Below, in pieces: positions 32,141-43,689 of a stretch of DNA of 64,000 nucleotides (positions are counted from its first letter, which is position 1; the number at the start of each line of letters is the position of its first letter). Both the position numbers and the translations under genes were made by a program. The stretch comes from Karstenula rhodostoma CBS 690.94 (lineage: Eukaryota; Ascomycota; Dothideomycetes; Pleosporales; Didymosphaeriaceae). The notes below the pieces were generated by a model. That model saw only the letters and a program-made list of their open reading frames with translations. It ran no database searches and was not told the DNA's origin. The stretch is taken from contig MU001495.1 in assembly GCA_010093485.1 (NCBI GenBank), positions 930,001-994,000 of the forward strand, written 5' to 3'.

Positions 32141-32992
32141 TTAATCGTCATCGCTGTCGTAGCCAGCTAACAGACCGCTTGAGAGAGGGGCTGGTTGTCT
32201 ATTCGACGGTGCTGGCGCGGGCACGGAGGGCTTCTTGATACCCAGCACCGCGCCGAAGTCCTTCTTCTCCTTTGGCTTCCTGGTGAAAGCCACCACAGGG
32301 ACCTCCACGGGCGCATCGTTCATCTCCTCCTCTGTTATTTGCTCCTCGCCAATATCCGGCATGCTCCGCCCCGCAAAGGCCTTCCGCGCCGCCTCCTCAT
32401 CTTCCTCCTCCTGCCGCCTGCGCGCCTCATCGACATCCACAACAGTAACTTCCGCCTTCTTCCCCTCTTTCTCGGCGCGTTCTATCCTCGCGTTTCTCGA
32501 CCGAATCTCGTCCAGCGCATCTGCAATCGCCATCTCCTGCTTCGCATCCAACACTTTCGTCTCCAGCTCCTTCATCGCATCTCTCTCCGCCTCCTCCCTC
32601 TCTAGCCGATCTAGCCTCTCCTCTTCCGTCTCCTCCGCTAACTTCGCCTCCCTCCACGGCTCAAAATTCCTCTTCGCGCCCCTCTCACACTCGTAGTCCA
32701 TATTCTTCGGGTCCGTCTTGAACGTGATCTCGGCGGAGCACCGCGTGCAGCGGATGTAGAAGCGAAAGATGGCAATCTGGTAGTACTTCTCCTCGGTGGT
32801 CTCCTTGCGCGCGTTGAACTTCCGCCCTTTATAGATGAACTCGCCGCACGAGGTGCATTTCATGGAGTAGGGGGCCATGAGGCGGACGGTTTGAACTTTG
32901 GGACCGGCTTGTTTGGGTCCCCGGGTGCGTCCGATTTTGGAGGGGTCGAAGTCGGGCGGGTAGTATTTGCTGAGTACTTTACGTTCGGACAT
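32141..32992 (-). CDS. yju2: Yju2/Cwf16 splicing factor, 283 aa
   Basis: Single-exon gene. The N-terminus MSERKVLSKYYPPDFDPSKI is nearly that of human YJU2 (CCDC94). A four-Cys zinc site is seen as C46-T-S-C49 and C82-T-R-C85. KFNARKETTEE, then FKTDPKNMDYECERGAKRNF, complete the conserved core. About 130 residues of Glu/Arg-rich coiled-coil follow, and the tail ends in acidic GYDSDDD. Yju2 joins the activated spliceosome (NineTeen complex link) and promotes the first transesterification step. It shares a 506-bp divergent promoter region with Cut9. Confidence 0.93.
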   Translation of the reverse strand: MSERKVLSKYYPPDFDPSKIGRTRGPKQAGPKVQTVRLMAPYSMKCTSCGEFIYKGRKFNARKETTEEKYYQIAIFRFYIRCTRCSAEITFKTDPKNMDYECERGAKRNFEPWREAKLAEETEEERLDRLEREEAERDAMKELETKVLDAKQEMAIADALDEIRSRNARIERAEKEGKKAEVTVVDVDEARRRQEEEDEEAARKAFAGRSMPDIGEEQITEEEMNDAPVEVPVVAFTRKPKEKKDFGAVLGIKKPSVPAPAPSNRQPAPLSSGLLAGYDSDDD

Positions 32993-33498
32993 GGTGGCGG
33001 CTGTGGTGGAGCGTGCTGTGTGGCGGTATCGTGTGTTTTCCTATATCCTAATGGCGCAGATCGAGGAAGTTGTGGGTGGCAGTTGAGAAGACGGAATAAG
33101 GCAACCGCAATGGGAGTGATATCACGTGATCTGTTCGAAACCCGGGGTGTCAAAGCGCCTGGAGAGCGGTCGTCCTGCTCGAGATGCACGACGCTAGGTG
33201 GTGAGATGGTCGTTTCGATCGAAATTCGCAGTCTGTTGTGATAGTCTGCGGGGCAGTTTGGTTAAGTTGTAGGGATGTAGATGAGTAGACGCGGCAGGAA
33301 GATGCAGGCGGTCGCGATTTCCTTAGCGGCGAGGCTTGGCGCGCAGTACGTCACGTGCGAGCCCCGCCTCGTGCCCACGCGAATGGCAAGCGCGCGCGAG
33401 GTCCATCACCGCGTCCGGCCAGATACAAACATTGCATCATTCGTGGCCCTGTTCCCCCCGCAATCCTTACCTGATGTTTTGGACCTAGGAACTTTTCA
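32993..33498. promoter_or_regulatory. Divergent promoter region of Yju2 and Cut9
   Basis: The two starts face away from each other across 506 bp. ATATCACGTGATCTG near 33118-33132 holds a CACGTG (E-box/Cbf1-type) palindrome; a second CACGTG lies at about 33353-33358. No gene within. Shared control of two housekeeping genes is plausible, not shown. Confidence 0.55.
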
Positions 33499-35445
33499 AT
33501 GGACAAATTTCTTCGCGAATGGCGGCAGGATGCCGTAAACAAACATCAGTACGAGACAGCTATTTTCGTTGCCGACAAGCTGCTGGCCCTGACAGGTAAA
33601 CGATCGCGATTTCAGATACAGAGATATGGCTAACGACGATGCACAGGAGATGACCGAGACTCGTTCTATTTGGCACAAATCCACTTCAGTACCGGCAACT
33701 ATAATCGCGCGCAGTCGTTTCTCGCCCGCGGTAACCTGACAGACCGCAACCCTCAATGCCGGTACCTCGCAGCCCACTGCGCAATAAAGCTTGGGAAGAC
33801 AGAGGAGGCATTGGCGATACTGGGCGACAAGAATCCCACGCATCTCATCACGGCACCCGGCAGTGCGCGCCAGAAGCTACGGCATGTTGACGTAAACACG
33901 CGGGCAGGCGCACGGCACAATAGACATGGCTCGCGGTCCGAACGCGTGCCGACGAGCGAGGAGCGCGACAGGGAAGACGTTAATAACATCAAGTCGGAGG
34001 CGGGCATGTGCTACCTGAGGGGCCTGTGCTATGCCAAGCAGAATGCCTTCGACCGGGCCAAAGAGTGCTACAAGACGGCCTGCCAGATCGACGTGCAGTG
34101 CTTCGAAGCCTTCGACGCTTTGATGACCAACTCGCTCATGTCGCCTACCGAAGAGTGGAAATTTCTCGACTCGCTAAACTTCGATGCCATCAACGTTCCA
34201 AACAACCCTTCGCTCTCGCAAGAGGCCGCACAGTTCACGAAGACCTTGTATACAACGCGCCTGTCCAAGTACTCGCGCCCGACCGAGTTCGAAGAGGCAG
34301 TGGAACAGCTAACGACACACTACAAGCTCGCCGACAACCCGGACATTATCCTCGCCAGGGCCGACCAGCGCTACACCAGTTGCCGCTTCCGTGAAGCTCT
34401 GGAGCTGACCTCATCGGTCCTGAAAGAAGACAAGTACAACTTCGCAATTCTTCCCGTGCATCTCGCTGCACTGTACGAACTAAAAGAGACAAACGTTCTT
34501 TTTCTGCTCGCGCACGAGCTCACCGACACGCATCCTTCGGAGCCCTGTACCTGGCACGCCGTGGGCATATACTATCTGGCAACGCACCGCATCGCTGAAG
34601 CACGGAGATACTTCTCCAAAGCTTCTGTCATGGATCCGCATTTTGGACCTGCCTGGATAGGCTTTGCGCACACGTTCGCTGAAGAGGGCGAACATGATCA
34701 AGCCATTTCGGCATATTCGACCGCAGCGCGGCTGTTCCAAGGCACCCATCTCCCACAACTCTTCCTAGGCATGCAGAATCTACAACTCAATAATATGACC
34801 CTCGCACACGAATATCTAGATACTGCGTACCAGCTCTGCCCGACAGACCCGCTGCTGCTGAACGAAATGGGCGCAGTATACTATCACGAAGGCCATCTCC
34901 CGGAAGCTATCTCCCTGTTCCGTCGCGCCCTTGGGATTAGTGCACAGAACAATGCCGACAACGCGTCCCTCATCCCCATCCGCACAAATTTAGGACACGC
35001 TCTCCGTCGCGACGGACAGTTGGAAGAAGCCCTACAGACCTTCGAGGATGTCCTACGCCATGGTGTCAAAGACGCTTCTGTCTTCTCTGCGAAGGGGCTT
35101 GTATTGCTCGAGCTCGGTAAAACTTGGGACGCTGTCACGGCATTCCACGAGGCGCTCGCGGTCGCACCGCAAGATCCCATGGCCACAGACCTACTCAACC
35201 GCGCACTCGAAGCCAACGAAGACGACTCAAGTTTCGCGGGTGCAGACAAGACTATTGGTGTCGAGCAAAGCATGGGTGGGGAAGGTAGCGACGAGGAGAT
35301 CGAGGAGGTAGAGCGCTTGCTAGGCGGGAGGCTCAGGGAGATCCAGCAGAACAAGGTGGCAGGGAGGAGTCGGAGGAGAAGAAACGTACCTCTGGATGAT
35401 CCTATTGCCTTGGAGGAGAGTATGGCTGTCGATTCGGATGGGTAG
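33499..35445 (+). CDS. cut9: Cut9/APC6 anaphase-promoting complex TPR subunit, 631 aa
   Basis: Exons 33499-33595 and 33647-35445 (1896 nt, 631 aa). The N-terminus MDKFLREWRQDAVNKHQYETAIF is typical of APC6/Cdc16. TPR units follow from ALTGDDRDSFYLAQIHFSTGNY to about residue 560, including CYLRGLCYAKQNAFDRAKEC, WHAVGIYYLATHRIAEARRY, FLGMQNLQLNNMTLAHEYL and LLNEMGAVYYHEGHLPEAI. The protein scaffolds the TPR arm of APC/C, the ubiquitin ligase for mitotic cyclin and securin. An acidic then basic tail (EEIEEVE, GRSRRRRN) ends it. The 51-nt intron follows the first 32 codons. Confidence 0.92.
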
Positions 35446-36172
35446 TGCCCGTAGTAGGCTTGCACTGTAATTGTAATGTTTTGACTGTTAGCGAGCGGGT
35501 TGCATGGACGGAGTTTGGTCAGCGTTATACGGGACTTTAAGGGGGCATAAGCATGGTTATGGCATGCTTGGCGTTTGCTTTCAAATGGATTCCGACAAAG
35601 TGTGACGCTTCTGTTCAGGATTGTATGAATCTCGCATTCTGATAGGGTACCTTTCAGTACTCCCTTCAACCCATCTCGAAGATGTTCTATCTACAGCACA
35701 TCACAAGAAGTATTAATGACAGTGTCAGACGACTTATGCAATTTCTATCTGATGGAAGGGGAGAGATTGAAGGTAACGTAAGGATAGCGAGTGCTCACTT
35801 CACTGCGCATGGGCTCCTATTGGCGGATCTGCTTCGGCTTCTTGTTTTGATTTTATTGTTAACAAGTCACGAAAAATTCAATAACGGAAACTTGGTTCGG
35901 GCCAAGGTCTACTTATGAGTTTAGTTTGCTGGGTATGTAGAGTAGATTCGAGATCCACCAATGAGCGTCAAGACGCTGCCATACAGCGACCATGTGACAC
36001 TTGAGCCAGATAACATACCAGGCTGAACCTTGGAACGATGAAAACCGATATATTAGGAAGAAAACGTGTCTTTTGTTGAATATAGACCTTGAATCGTGCA
36101 TTTGGGTCTTGTGGAAAACACACGGCAAGCCGCACAATACATCCTGACTGCTTTGGTTACATCCCATCAGAA
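35446..36172. other. Intergenic
   Basis: 727 bp, 3' of Cut9 and promoter of the GH43 gene. The frame from 36089 into the GH43 signal peptide is not needed. Nothing else recognised. Confidence 0.55.
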
Positions 36173-37213
36173 ATGCGTCTTCTACTGTCTATAGTCGCAC
36201 TGATATCGACGACAGTCTGTGCCCCCGTACAACCCATTCAAACTCTAGACTTCTCATCCTACGGCCTCTCACAACGCGCCGACCCATCACTGACAAACTA
36301 CCTGGGCGTCTTCTTCCTCGGCGACAAGCCATCTGTCTATTTGTACCTATCCAACGGCAACAATGCAATTAGTCTGAAAGCCCTGAACAAAGGCAATCCC
36401 GTCATCAACCCCACCAAAGGCACGCAAGGTGTGCGCGACCCCTCCATCATCGCCGGCGGCGGCGCCGAAGCAGGCAAAAAATGGTACATCATCGGCACCG
36501 ACCTCAACATCGGGAAGACGACCTGGGACGCCTCACAGCGCACTGGCAGCCGCGGCATCTTCGTGTGGGAATCGTCAGATCTCGTGAACTGGACGAACGA
36601 GCGTCTCGTCCCAGTCGAGGATGCGACCGCGGGAATGGTCTGGGCGCCTGCCGCCATCTGGGACCCGTCGAAGTCGCAGTATGCTGTATTTTGGGCGTCG
36701 AAATTTTACGCTGCGTCTGATTCCAAGCACACGGGCACGCCTTCGGCGATACGCATCCGGACGGCGTACACATCTGATTTCAAGACTTTCTCCACGCCGA
36801 AGGACTATGTAAATTACAGTCCAACCAACATCATCGATATCGATGTTTTGCCTCTGGGCAACAACGCTTACGCCCGCTTTCTCAAGGACGAGAGCGCCAA
36901 AACCGTTTTCACGGAGGTTTCTACGACGGGCTTGTTCGGGACGTGGACGCGGCCGGGGGGGAGCAAGGCTATCATTGAGAAGGGGGTGGAGGGCCCGGCG
37001 AGCTACTGGGATAATCAGGTTGATGGGAAGGCGCACTTGTTACTGGACTTTTATGGGAGCGATGGATATCATCCGTACAACAGTGCAGATGTTCGAGGCG
37101 GGAAGTGGAGTGCGAGTGATAGAAGTGCATTTCCGAAGAACTTGCGGCACGGGAGTGTGCTGCCGGTGACAGATGCACAAGGTAAGGCTTTAAATGCGAA
37201 ATGGCCGGCTTGA
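36173..37213 (+). CDS. GH43-like secreted glycosidase, 346 aa
   Basis: Single-exon gene. The signal peptide is MRLLLSIVALISTTVCA. LGVFFLGDKPSVYLYLSNGN and TQGVRDPSIIAGGG open the five-bladed propeller; the RDP-S motif holds the likely general base region. WESSDLVNWTNERLV, GMVWAPAAIWDP and KFYAASDSKHTGTPSAIRI continue the fold, and VEGPASYWD has the usual Glu of the acid position. GH43 enzymes trim arabinofuranosyl or xylosyl groups from plant wall glycans. The exact substrate is not readable. The ATG at 36173 was chosen because it begins the signal peptide. Confidence 0.82.
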   Translation: MRLLLSIVALISTTVCAPVQPIQTLDFSSYGLSQRADPSLTNYLGVFFLGDKPSVYLYLSNGNNAISLKALNKGNPVINPTKGTQGVRDPSIIAGGGAEAGKKWYIIGTDLNIGKTTWDASQRTGSRGIFVWESSDLVNWTNERLVPVEDATAGMVWAPAAIWDPSKSQYAVFWASKFYAASDSKHTGTPSAIRIRTAYTSDFKTFSTPKDYVNYSPTNIIDIDVLPLGNNAYARFLKDESAKTVFTEVSTTGLFGTWTRPGGSKAIIEKGVEGPASYWDNQVDGKAHLLLDFYGSDGYHPYNSADVRGGKWSASDRSAFPKNLRHGSVLPVTDAQGKALNAKWPA

Positions 37214-37609
37214 AAGCGCTAGGTGGTTAGGATTTCAGCGAATTGTATCTGTAGGTGGATCGTTCTGGCGCTGGTCGAACATTTAACAGCGAAGTGCTTA
37301 ACTGGTGTGGCTAAATCGATACCGTAAAAAGGTAATCTGTGTTGGTATTCTCACATGCAAAGTTATGCTAAGTCTTTCGGAAAATCAAGAATGACTACAT
37401 AGTATCGTGGATGATACAAGTTGAAGAGAACGATTAGCTAAGTATGACATGGGTACAAAAGAACATTCGGGAATGTGCACTGCACGTAGCTCCGATCTAT
37501 ATTGCCAGGTGCTATAATAACAATAGCAGCAATACAAATAGCCACCAGTGCCACACATTCAACTTCGTCAGCTACTTCATTTCACACATTTTTTCCATCC
37601 ACCGAGTCC
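37214..37609. other. Convergent 3' region
   Basis: 396 bp between the GH43 and MFS stops. Nothing recognised. Confidence 0.55.
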
Positions 37610-39574
37610 TCAAGCCGACACCGGCTTCTCCGACTCAACTTCATCCAAGTGCTGTTCTCTCAAGACCTGGACGTCCACATTCTCCAATGGGTCCTCATTG
37701 GCTTCGCCTCGGTGGTAAAGCTGGCGACTGACGTGTTCCGTCAGGTACTGGTCAAAGTCTCGGAGGCAAACGCTAGCGATGATGGCAAGGCCACCGAGCG
37801 CAACAGCGAAGTAGTATACGTAGGCGTAGGACTTGGAGTATGCAGTGGAGACAGCTATGTTGGTAGTGTGGAGGATCTCAGGGTTCATGCCTGTGACATT
37901 GAGCAAAGCCGCCTGCGTACCGGTGCCGACGGCGGCCATGAGCTCAGGCACGGAGTCGGTGGGTAGACCTGCGGAGGTCACGGCGGAGGGGACAAGGGAG
38001 GCGAGGTAACCGGGGACCTTGTTTGTGTAGATGGCAGTGAATGCGGCGGTAAAGATAGAGCCGAATATTGTGCGCGAGGCAGAGATGACAGCTGAAACGC
38101 ATGTTAGCTTTCACTCCGGGCAACGTGGACTGGGTAAGTACTTACAGAAAGCCACACCGAGGTCCTGATCCGATACAACATACTGCACCATGATGGCAGC
38201 TATGACCTCGCCCCAACCAATCGTCAGCCCGCCTAGGAAACTGAATGCGATAGCCTCGCTCTTCTTCTCCACAGTGATGCTCGCCATAGCGCCCAAGAAA
38301 GAAGTCATCCAGATACTACTCACTAGGATCTGGTAGCGAATGTGTTTGATGAAGTGCATGAGCGGTCCCAGGACCACAATACCACCCCAAAGCCCGAACG
38401 CCGCCGTTGTCGACAGCCAAGCAGACTCCTCCCATGACCCAACCGTCGAGCCGAAGATGTTCGCAATCTGTTGAGGCCAGATGATGAAAAGTGCGATGTT
38501 CATGACACCGTATGTCGCGGAAATGACTTCGAGGCACGTAAAACCGCGTATGTCGCGGAAGAAGCGCATCGGGATGATGGGCTGAGCGGGTGTCAAGAAG
38601 ACTTCGTATAGGATGAAGGCCACAATCGCGATGGCGCCGGAGATCAGAAGACCGAGGATCTTGGGCGAGTTCCAAGGTTGCGCACCTCCCCAGGAGATGC
38701 CGAGGAGGAACAGGGTGAGACCTGCGACTAGGAGGAAGACTCCGATGAAGTCGACTTTCTTGATCTCATCCATCTTGCTGGACTTCTTGCCGTGGAGTTG
38801 GACGTATGATGGTGGGTGGTAGAATACAGCCCAAAGGAGCGTGCCAGGTACTAATCGGATGTGTTAGCCACGTATCGTGAGTCGAGTTCTCCTGCGCTCA
38901 CCCATCATGATGATAAAGATATAGTAGATCCACCGCCAGTTGGCCACAATAACCAATCTTAAGCCAATGTAGGCTCCGAACCCAGTTGCGATAACATTCG
39001 GCACGACAACGGCCGCCGTTCCAATGTATTTTGCTTTATTACTCATAAGTTCACCCGCAAGCAAAGGGTACGATGCTGGCACGCCAGACGCAATACCCAT
39101 GAGAACCTGGGCTCCGATGAGCGTTTCGATAGATTGAGCTGTAGCAGCAACAATGCCACCGATAATAGCAAGAGCACATGACGCGAGGGCAAATCCACGG
39201 CGACCAAAGCGATCAGAGAGACGGCCAAAAAGAAGCAACGAGATCGGCTGCGAGATAGTCCAGACAGTGGATACAAGAACCGTGTTTAGGCTGGGACCGA
39301 TGTCCTGGGCAATGGCAGTTCCGAGGACGGCGGCAGTGGCTTGGAACTGGAAGTAGGTCGCACACACAATGATTCCAGTTCCAGCCAAACTACCTATCAT
39401 CTTGGGACTCCAAAAGTAACCATTGGGTAGAAGAGTCTTCTCTGTAGCTAGAACTTGCGACCGAATCTTGTCGGCTTCTTCTGAGTTCAGTGACTGAGCA
39501 GAAGAGCCTTTGAGATCTTTGGGGTGGTCCTCCACAGATGGGGAGGCCCTAGGCTCGTCGACTGTGTCTGCCAT
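37610..39574 (-). CDS. MFS transporter, TRI12/siderophore type, 619 aa, three exons
   Basis: Exons 39574-38902, 38850-38146, 38091-37610 (1860 nt, 619 aa). The N-terminal 60 residues are cytosolic. About 14 membrane helices follow. GRLSDRFGRRGFALASC is the MFS motif A between helices 2 and 3. ANWRWIYYIFIIMM and VPGTLLWAVFYHPPSY flank the first intron. The family (fungal trichothecene efflux pump/siderophore transporter) moves iron chelates or toxins out or in; nothing here fixes the cargo. No synthase or NRPS is close, so a cluster role is not supported. The tail (RGEANEDPLENVDVQ) is cytosolic. Confidence 0.87.
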
Positions 39575-40528
39575 CTTGATGTGGTGTGGAATGCAGAACA
39601 AAGTACAAAGGTTTGGCAAAGAGACCTCGCGTCTAGGAACGCTCTCTAGTCCTGGAAGGAATTGTCGAGCAGGGACGAACAGCTGTCTCAACAGGAGGAC
39701 GTGTGTTATTCATGAACCCAGAACTTCCATCAGAAATGAGAGATCACTTCTCCCGTCTCTACTGACTCGTCCCTGTACAGGACCCTGTGAAAGGCTAGAG
39801 CGAACCATGCTGTTCGCAGCAAAGCGAGCCGTTGCCAATGTGGTGTCAAACGCAATCCTCGCTAGAAGGAGACATTCGCACAAGTTCACGCCGATGAACA
39901 GGCGGCAGACGGGGCGGGACAGAAGAGGTATCTGTCGTGCATGACTATTTTTCGAAGATTGTCCTCAACAAACGCACAAGCGGGTAGTGAAGGCCTCGGG
40001 CCCAGTCTTTCAAGCCAGGGTCTCTCAAGTCACGGCCATGTGAAATTCGCCTCGTCGAAGAATCGGAAAGGGCATTAGATCAACAGGCCTCATCCGACGT
40101 TATCTGTAACAATAAGTCTGGACGGAAACAGGCGCACGCCGAAACGGTATAATGAACCTCGACGCTTGAGCCATACGGCATGTTCCTACCCGAGTAGCGC
40201 CCGAGCGCAAATCCTGCGTCCAAATTGGAAAAAGGAATCATGTGATCAGCAGCGAACATTCCTGTTTCGTGGATGTCATTCGGGTAAATACAGTAGCATT
40301 CGAAACCTCGTCAAATCCTCTGGTAGGGATAGCTGTGGGGGTAAATGAGGCGGTGAGAGAGCGGAGCTAGTGCACGAGCGAGCCGAACCGCAAGAAGGAG
40401 AACATGAAACATGACAAGCGGGAGAAGGAGATGAATTTGATTCGAGGTGGTCTCAAATGTTTGTGAGTAGCGACAGATGAGATATATCCGATTATCCGCG
40501 AATAGAACAGAGTAGGTCTACTCGTTTA
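39575..40528. other. Intergenic
   Basis: 954 bp from the MFS start to the first MITE. Frames at 39510-39944 overlap the MFS 5' end and are not gene-like. Nothing else recognised. Confidence 0.5.
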
Positions 40529-40856
40529 CCTTCGGGGCACCGGGTTTTTTCCCTCACGTGATAGCTAAGCCAATTACAACATGTTGCCGCCCTATCTTTT
40601 AGCAGTGGGTCTTCCGAAGTGGAGTAATTAAAGTAGTAAAGATATACTAAAGGAGCTAGAACTACTCTAAGGAGGAGAGCGTATACTACTTTTAGTATTA
40701 GCTTATACTTCTTTTAGTATTTAAAAACGTTGCTACATAGTCTCTGCTGCGAGAAGATAGGGCTGCAACCACAGTAATGAGCTCTAATAAAGCTTTCTGA
40801 TTAGCTCATAGTGCTATTGGCAATACGTGAGGGAAAAAACCCCGGTGCCCCGAAGG
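40529..40856. mobile_element. MITE copy 1 (328 bp) with TA target duplication and nested inverted repeat
   Basis: Begins CCTTCGGGGCACCGGG and ends with its inverse, about 30 bp of terminal repeat with one single-base gap; TA flanks both ends (40527-40528, 40857-40858). GATAGCTAAGCCAATTACAA near the left and AAAGCTTTCTGATTAGCT near the right are shared with copy 2. Between them is a 187-bp insert (40583-40769) with its own 23-bp inverted repeats (GTTGCNGCCCTATCTT form) that copy 2 lacks. The insert is AT-rich and non-coding. It lies 86 bp past the stop of the rhodopsin-like gene. TA target and short non-coding form suit a Tc1/mariner MITE. Confidence 0.85.
40583..40769. repeat. Nested inverted-repeat insert inside MITE copy 1
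   Basis: Terminal inverted repeats of about 23 bp with three mismatches bound 187 bp that is absent from copy 2 at the matching place. Inside are further inverted pairs around TATACTACTTTTAGTA. No coding frame. I see no clear target duplication, so it could be an insertion in copy 1 or a deletion in copy 2. Confidence 0.6.
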
Positions 40857-40942
40857 TAGACCGTGACATGATCGGCAGTAGTGTGGACCATCGGCTAGAC
40901 GGGTTGCCTGGATTCGCTGCTGCGGCTTTGGCAATAAGATGC

Positions 40943-42287
40943 TTAACCCTGGCTCACACGAACGTGCACCTCGCGGCCGACCATGATTCCGTTACCGGCG
41001 TCATTCTGCACCGACGAGGTAACAATGTTCTTCTGGCTATGGTCGTCGCCGAGCGTGGAGTTGCTGTCACCAGCCACAGTTGTTCCGCCGTAGATTCGCG
41101 TTTCGGTGCCCTTTGGGCTCGCTGATTTGGAGTGGTGTTTCTGGCTGGACAACCCCTCCTCTAGCTCCAGGTAACGTTCTGTTGACTTCTGCTGTTTGCT
41201 GCGCTTGTCGCTTCGGATGGTGGAGCGCATGCTGAAGATTTTCTCGAGCAGCGGTCGGACAGCTGGGAGATTGGCCACGATAATTCCTATGCCAAGTTCC
41301 GCTTGTGCCCACGCGGCCACATCCATAGCATTGTATAGGAAGTCTTCGGTCGCACTGAGGTTGACGGTGATAGAAAGCCGAACGAGAGGAGCTATTGATG
41401 CGAATATGCCGATGCTGAGCAGCGCAATGACGGAGAGCTTGATCCGCAGATCCATCTGAACTTTCCAGAGCAGAGGAATCGGGCTGCATAGATTGTCAGT
41501 ACATCGGAAAACTTCGCAGGTTCGATTTTCAAGACGTACACTAAAGCGCAGAACCAGTCCGTGAATATCGAAACAGCTGAAAGAGCATAGCTGAAGCCCG
41601 TGATATTGCTCTGAGCATTGCAGTGACCGTTGGGGATTTTTGTTGGTTTCCAATTCATCCTACGAAAATATCAGTGACATAGTCTTGTTGAGATCCCCAA
41701 GAGAGGTATAACACCGGTTGTCATTTGGGGCCGACTTACGCGACGGGGTCACAATGAAAAAATTCGTAGATCGTCGTGGATGTCATGACGAGGAAAACGG
41801 CCCCCATGCAACAGTAGATGGGTATTATGTAGAGCAGCTGCTTATTGGCGATGCGAAGAAGTGTAAAGCAAATCGACCATTTGACCGGAATGGCAGCAAG
41901 ACACCACATGGTCTGCATGATGAACCACCACTGAGGGATATGTCAACACGAGTTCCTGAATTGCCACCTGGACGAGAGTAGACTTACAAACATCGCAGTC
42001 TCCTGCTGCTTTGTAGTAAGCTCGTCATCTTTCAGACCACCACCAGTGAATGCGATTCCAATCATTCCAGCCGTGGATATAGCGAAGATCGGCTTCAAGT
42101 CATTAGTCTAGAGGACTCTCATAATATGTTTTGTCAAACCCACAATTGCAACGAGCATGCACCAGTCGTCAGGACCCCAAGCTTTCCTTGCGAGGCGCAC
42201 ATAGAACCTGAGCGCCCATGATAGAATGTCGAAAACTAGAAGAAGGAACGTGCAGATTGCAAGACCAGGAGCAGTAGCGCCAGCCAT
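40943..42287 (-). CDS. Rhodopsin-like (PTH11-related) seven-helix membrane protein, 366 aa, five exons
   Basis: Exons 42287-42144, 42092-41988, 41930-41740, 41659-41540, 41483-40943 (1101 nt, 366 aa). Seven helices can be traced: LAICTFLLLVFDIL; DDWCMLVAIVPIFAI; MWCLAAIPVKWSICFTLLRIA; LYIIPIYCCMGAVFLVM; YALSAVSIFTDWFCALVPIPLLW; LSVIALLSIGIFASIAPLVRL; WAQAELGIGIIVANLPAVRPL. RFYVRLARKAWGPDDW is the loop typical of the fungal rhodopsin-like family, many of which are called PTH11-like receptors. No Lys for retinal is evident. The C-terminal tail (about 90 residues) is cytosolic. Ligand and signalling role are unknown. Copies of one MITE family lie on both sides. Confidence 0.82.
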
Positions 42288-43563
42288 CAGGAAAGATTGA
42301 GAACTCCGGTATTTTCGACGGGGACGAGCAGCTTGCTCTCGATTGAAGGCCTAATAGCTTATATGAAAACCAGAAGGAGTTACTGAGGGCAGATATGGTA
42401 TAAGATTGATGATCACATTTGCCTTCCGCACGCACGCAGACGTGGGTGGAAGCGGTCGGTGTTAGGGACAAGGAGTCTTTCAACGCACCCCACGAGTTCG
42501 CAGGCAGCTACAGCACGTATATGGAAGCTCTCACGGTCGATCGAAAAAGAACATTGTGGTTGAGAACCTTTTTTGTCATCGCTCCTCCTGTTCTCGTCAC
42601 AGAGCTTGGACAGCGCAATGGCTTTTCCAACGGTCACAGCCCGTCCGATCTGCTTTTCACAGTTTCAAAAGTCATGAGATTCCAATCGGAGCCTGCGCAG
42701 AGGTATTTCCTAGTCTCTTTTCAGCGCCTCTCCGCAAGGGGAATGAAGATCCACCCACGCGGGCTCAATCTGGACGAAAAGGAGTCTTGAAACCAGGTTC
42801 AGTGCACCAGTGCATAATCTTGCACAAAGCATGGAGTCCCAACTCAACCGACCCAACTCTTACCGCGATCGGATCGTCTGAAGATGGCACGGGCATGAGA
42901 CCGTTGTCGGAGCGAGTTGGCCGGCCACCTCCCTGGGTGTGGAGAGAACGGGGTTGGCTAATCATAATCTCGGCGGTACGCGAGATGAGAGACTGATGGT
43001 GCTCTCCATCAAGTCCACTTTCGTTCGGGACAGTGGGACAGCCTGTGAAAGCACGGTGTACGGCAAGGTAACACCTACTTACAGATGTCATCTACAGCTG
43101 CGTCGGCTCCTTCTCGCAGGTTTACTCATCAAAAGTGAGGCATTCCACGGTGGCTATTCATGGTCCAACGACCATGGTGCCGTAGTATTGGGATCAGGGG
43201 ACCCGTCGCTCTGGCGTCAGTTATGACCTGATATCACGCATTTCTCCTGTGAAGGATGCACTATTTTCCGAAAGCAATGCAAGATTGCCTTAGTACCAAT
43301 CTTGCTTCCATCCAAGTGTACGGCCAATAGGCCTTGCCGAGATGCATGTCGAGCCTCACAGAGCAATTGTAATGCTGATCGCACATGCCGTTTTCAGTCC
43401 GGCAGTTTAGGTTAGGCAGCGGCTCACCCGTTTAGCCGCGGATGCTGCCGAATCGATGCGGTTGACTGTGCGTGCATCCCGCGCGAAACCCCCCTAATCA
43501 TCGGGTGGGGCGTATTCGGATAACAACTCCCGTCATGACTCTACAAGGTATCGCTGGCTACTA
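42288..43563. other. Intergenic
   Basis: 1.28 kb of promoter and spacer. Frames at 42419-42996 and 42939-43226 show no protein features. Nothing recognised. Confidence 0.5.
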
Positions 43564-43689
43564 CCTTCGGGGCGCCGGGTTTTTCCCCCTCAGGTGATAG
43601 CTAAGCCAATTACAAGCTAAAGCTTTCTGATTAGCTTATATATGCTCTTGGCATCACGTGAGGGGGGGGAAAACCCGGCGCCCCGAAGG
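43564..43689. mobile_element. MITE copy 2 (126 bp)
   Basis: Same ends as copy 1 (CCTTCGGGGCGCCGGG and its inverse) in the same orientation, with GATAGCTAAGCCAATTACAA and AAAGCTTTCTGATTAGCT now almost adjacent. TA lies at 43562-43563; the right flank is CA (43690-43691), a likely TA to CA change. Non-coding. It has a G run (about 43664-43671) in its right arm. Confidence 0.85.
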
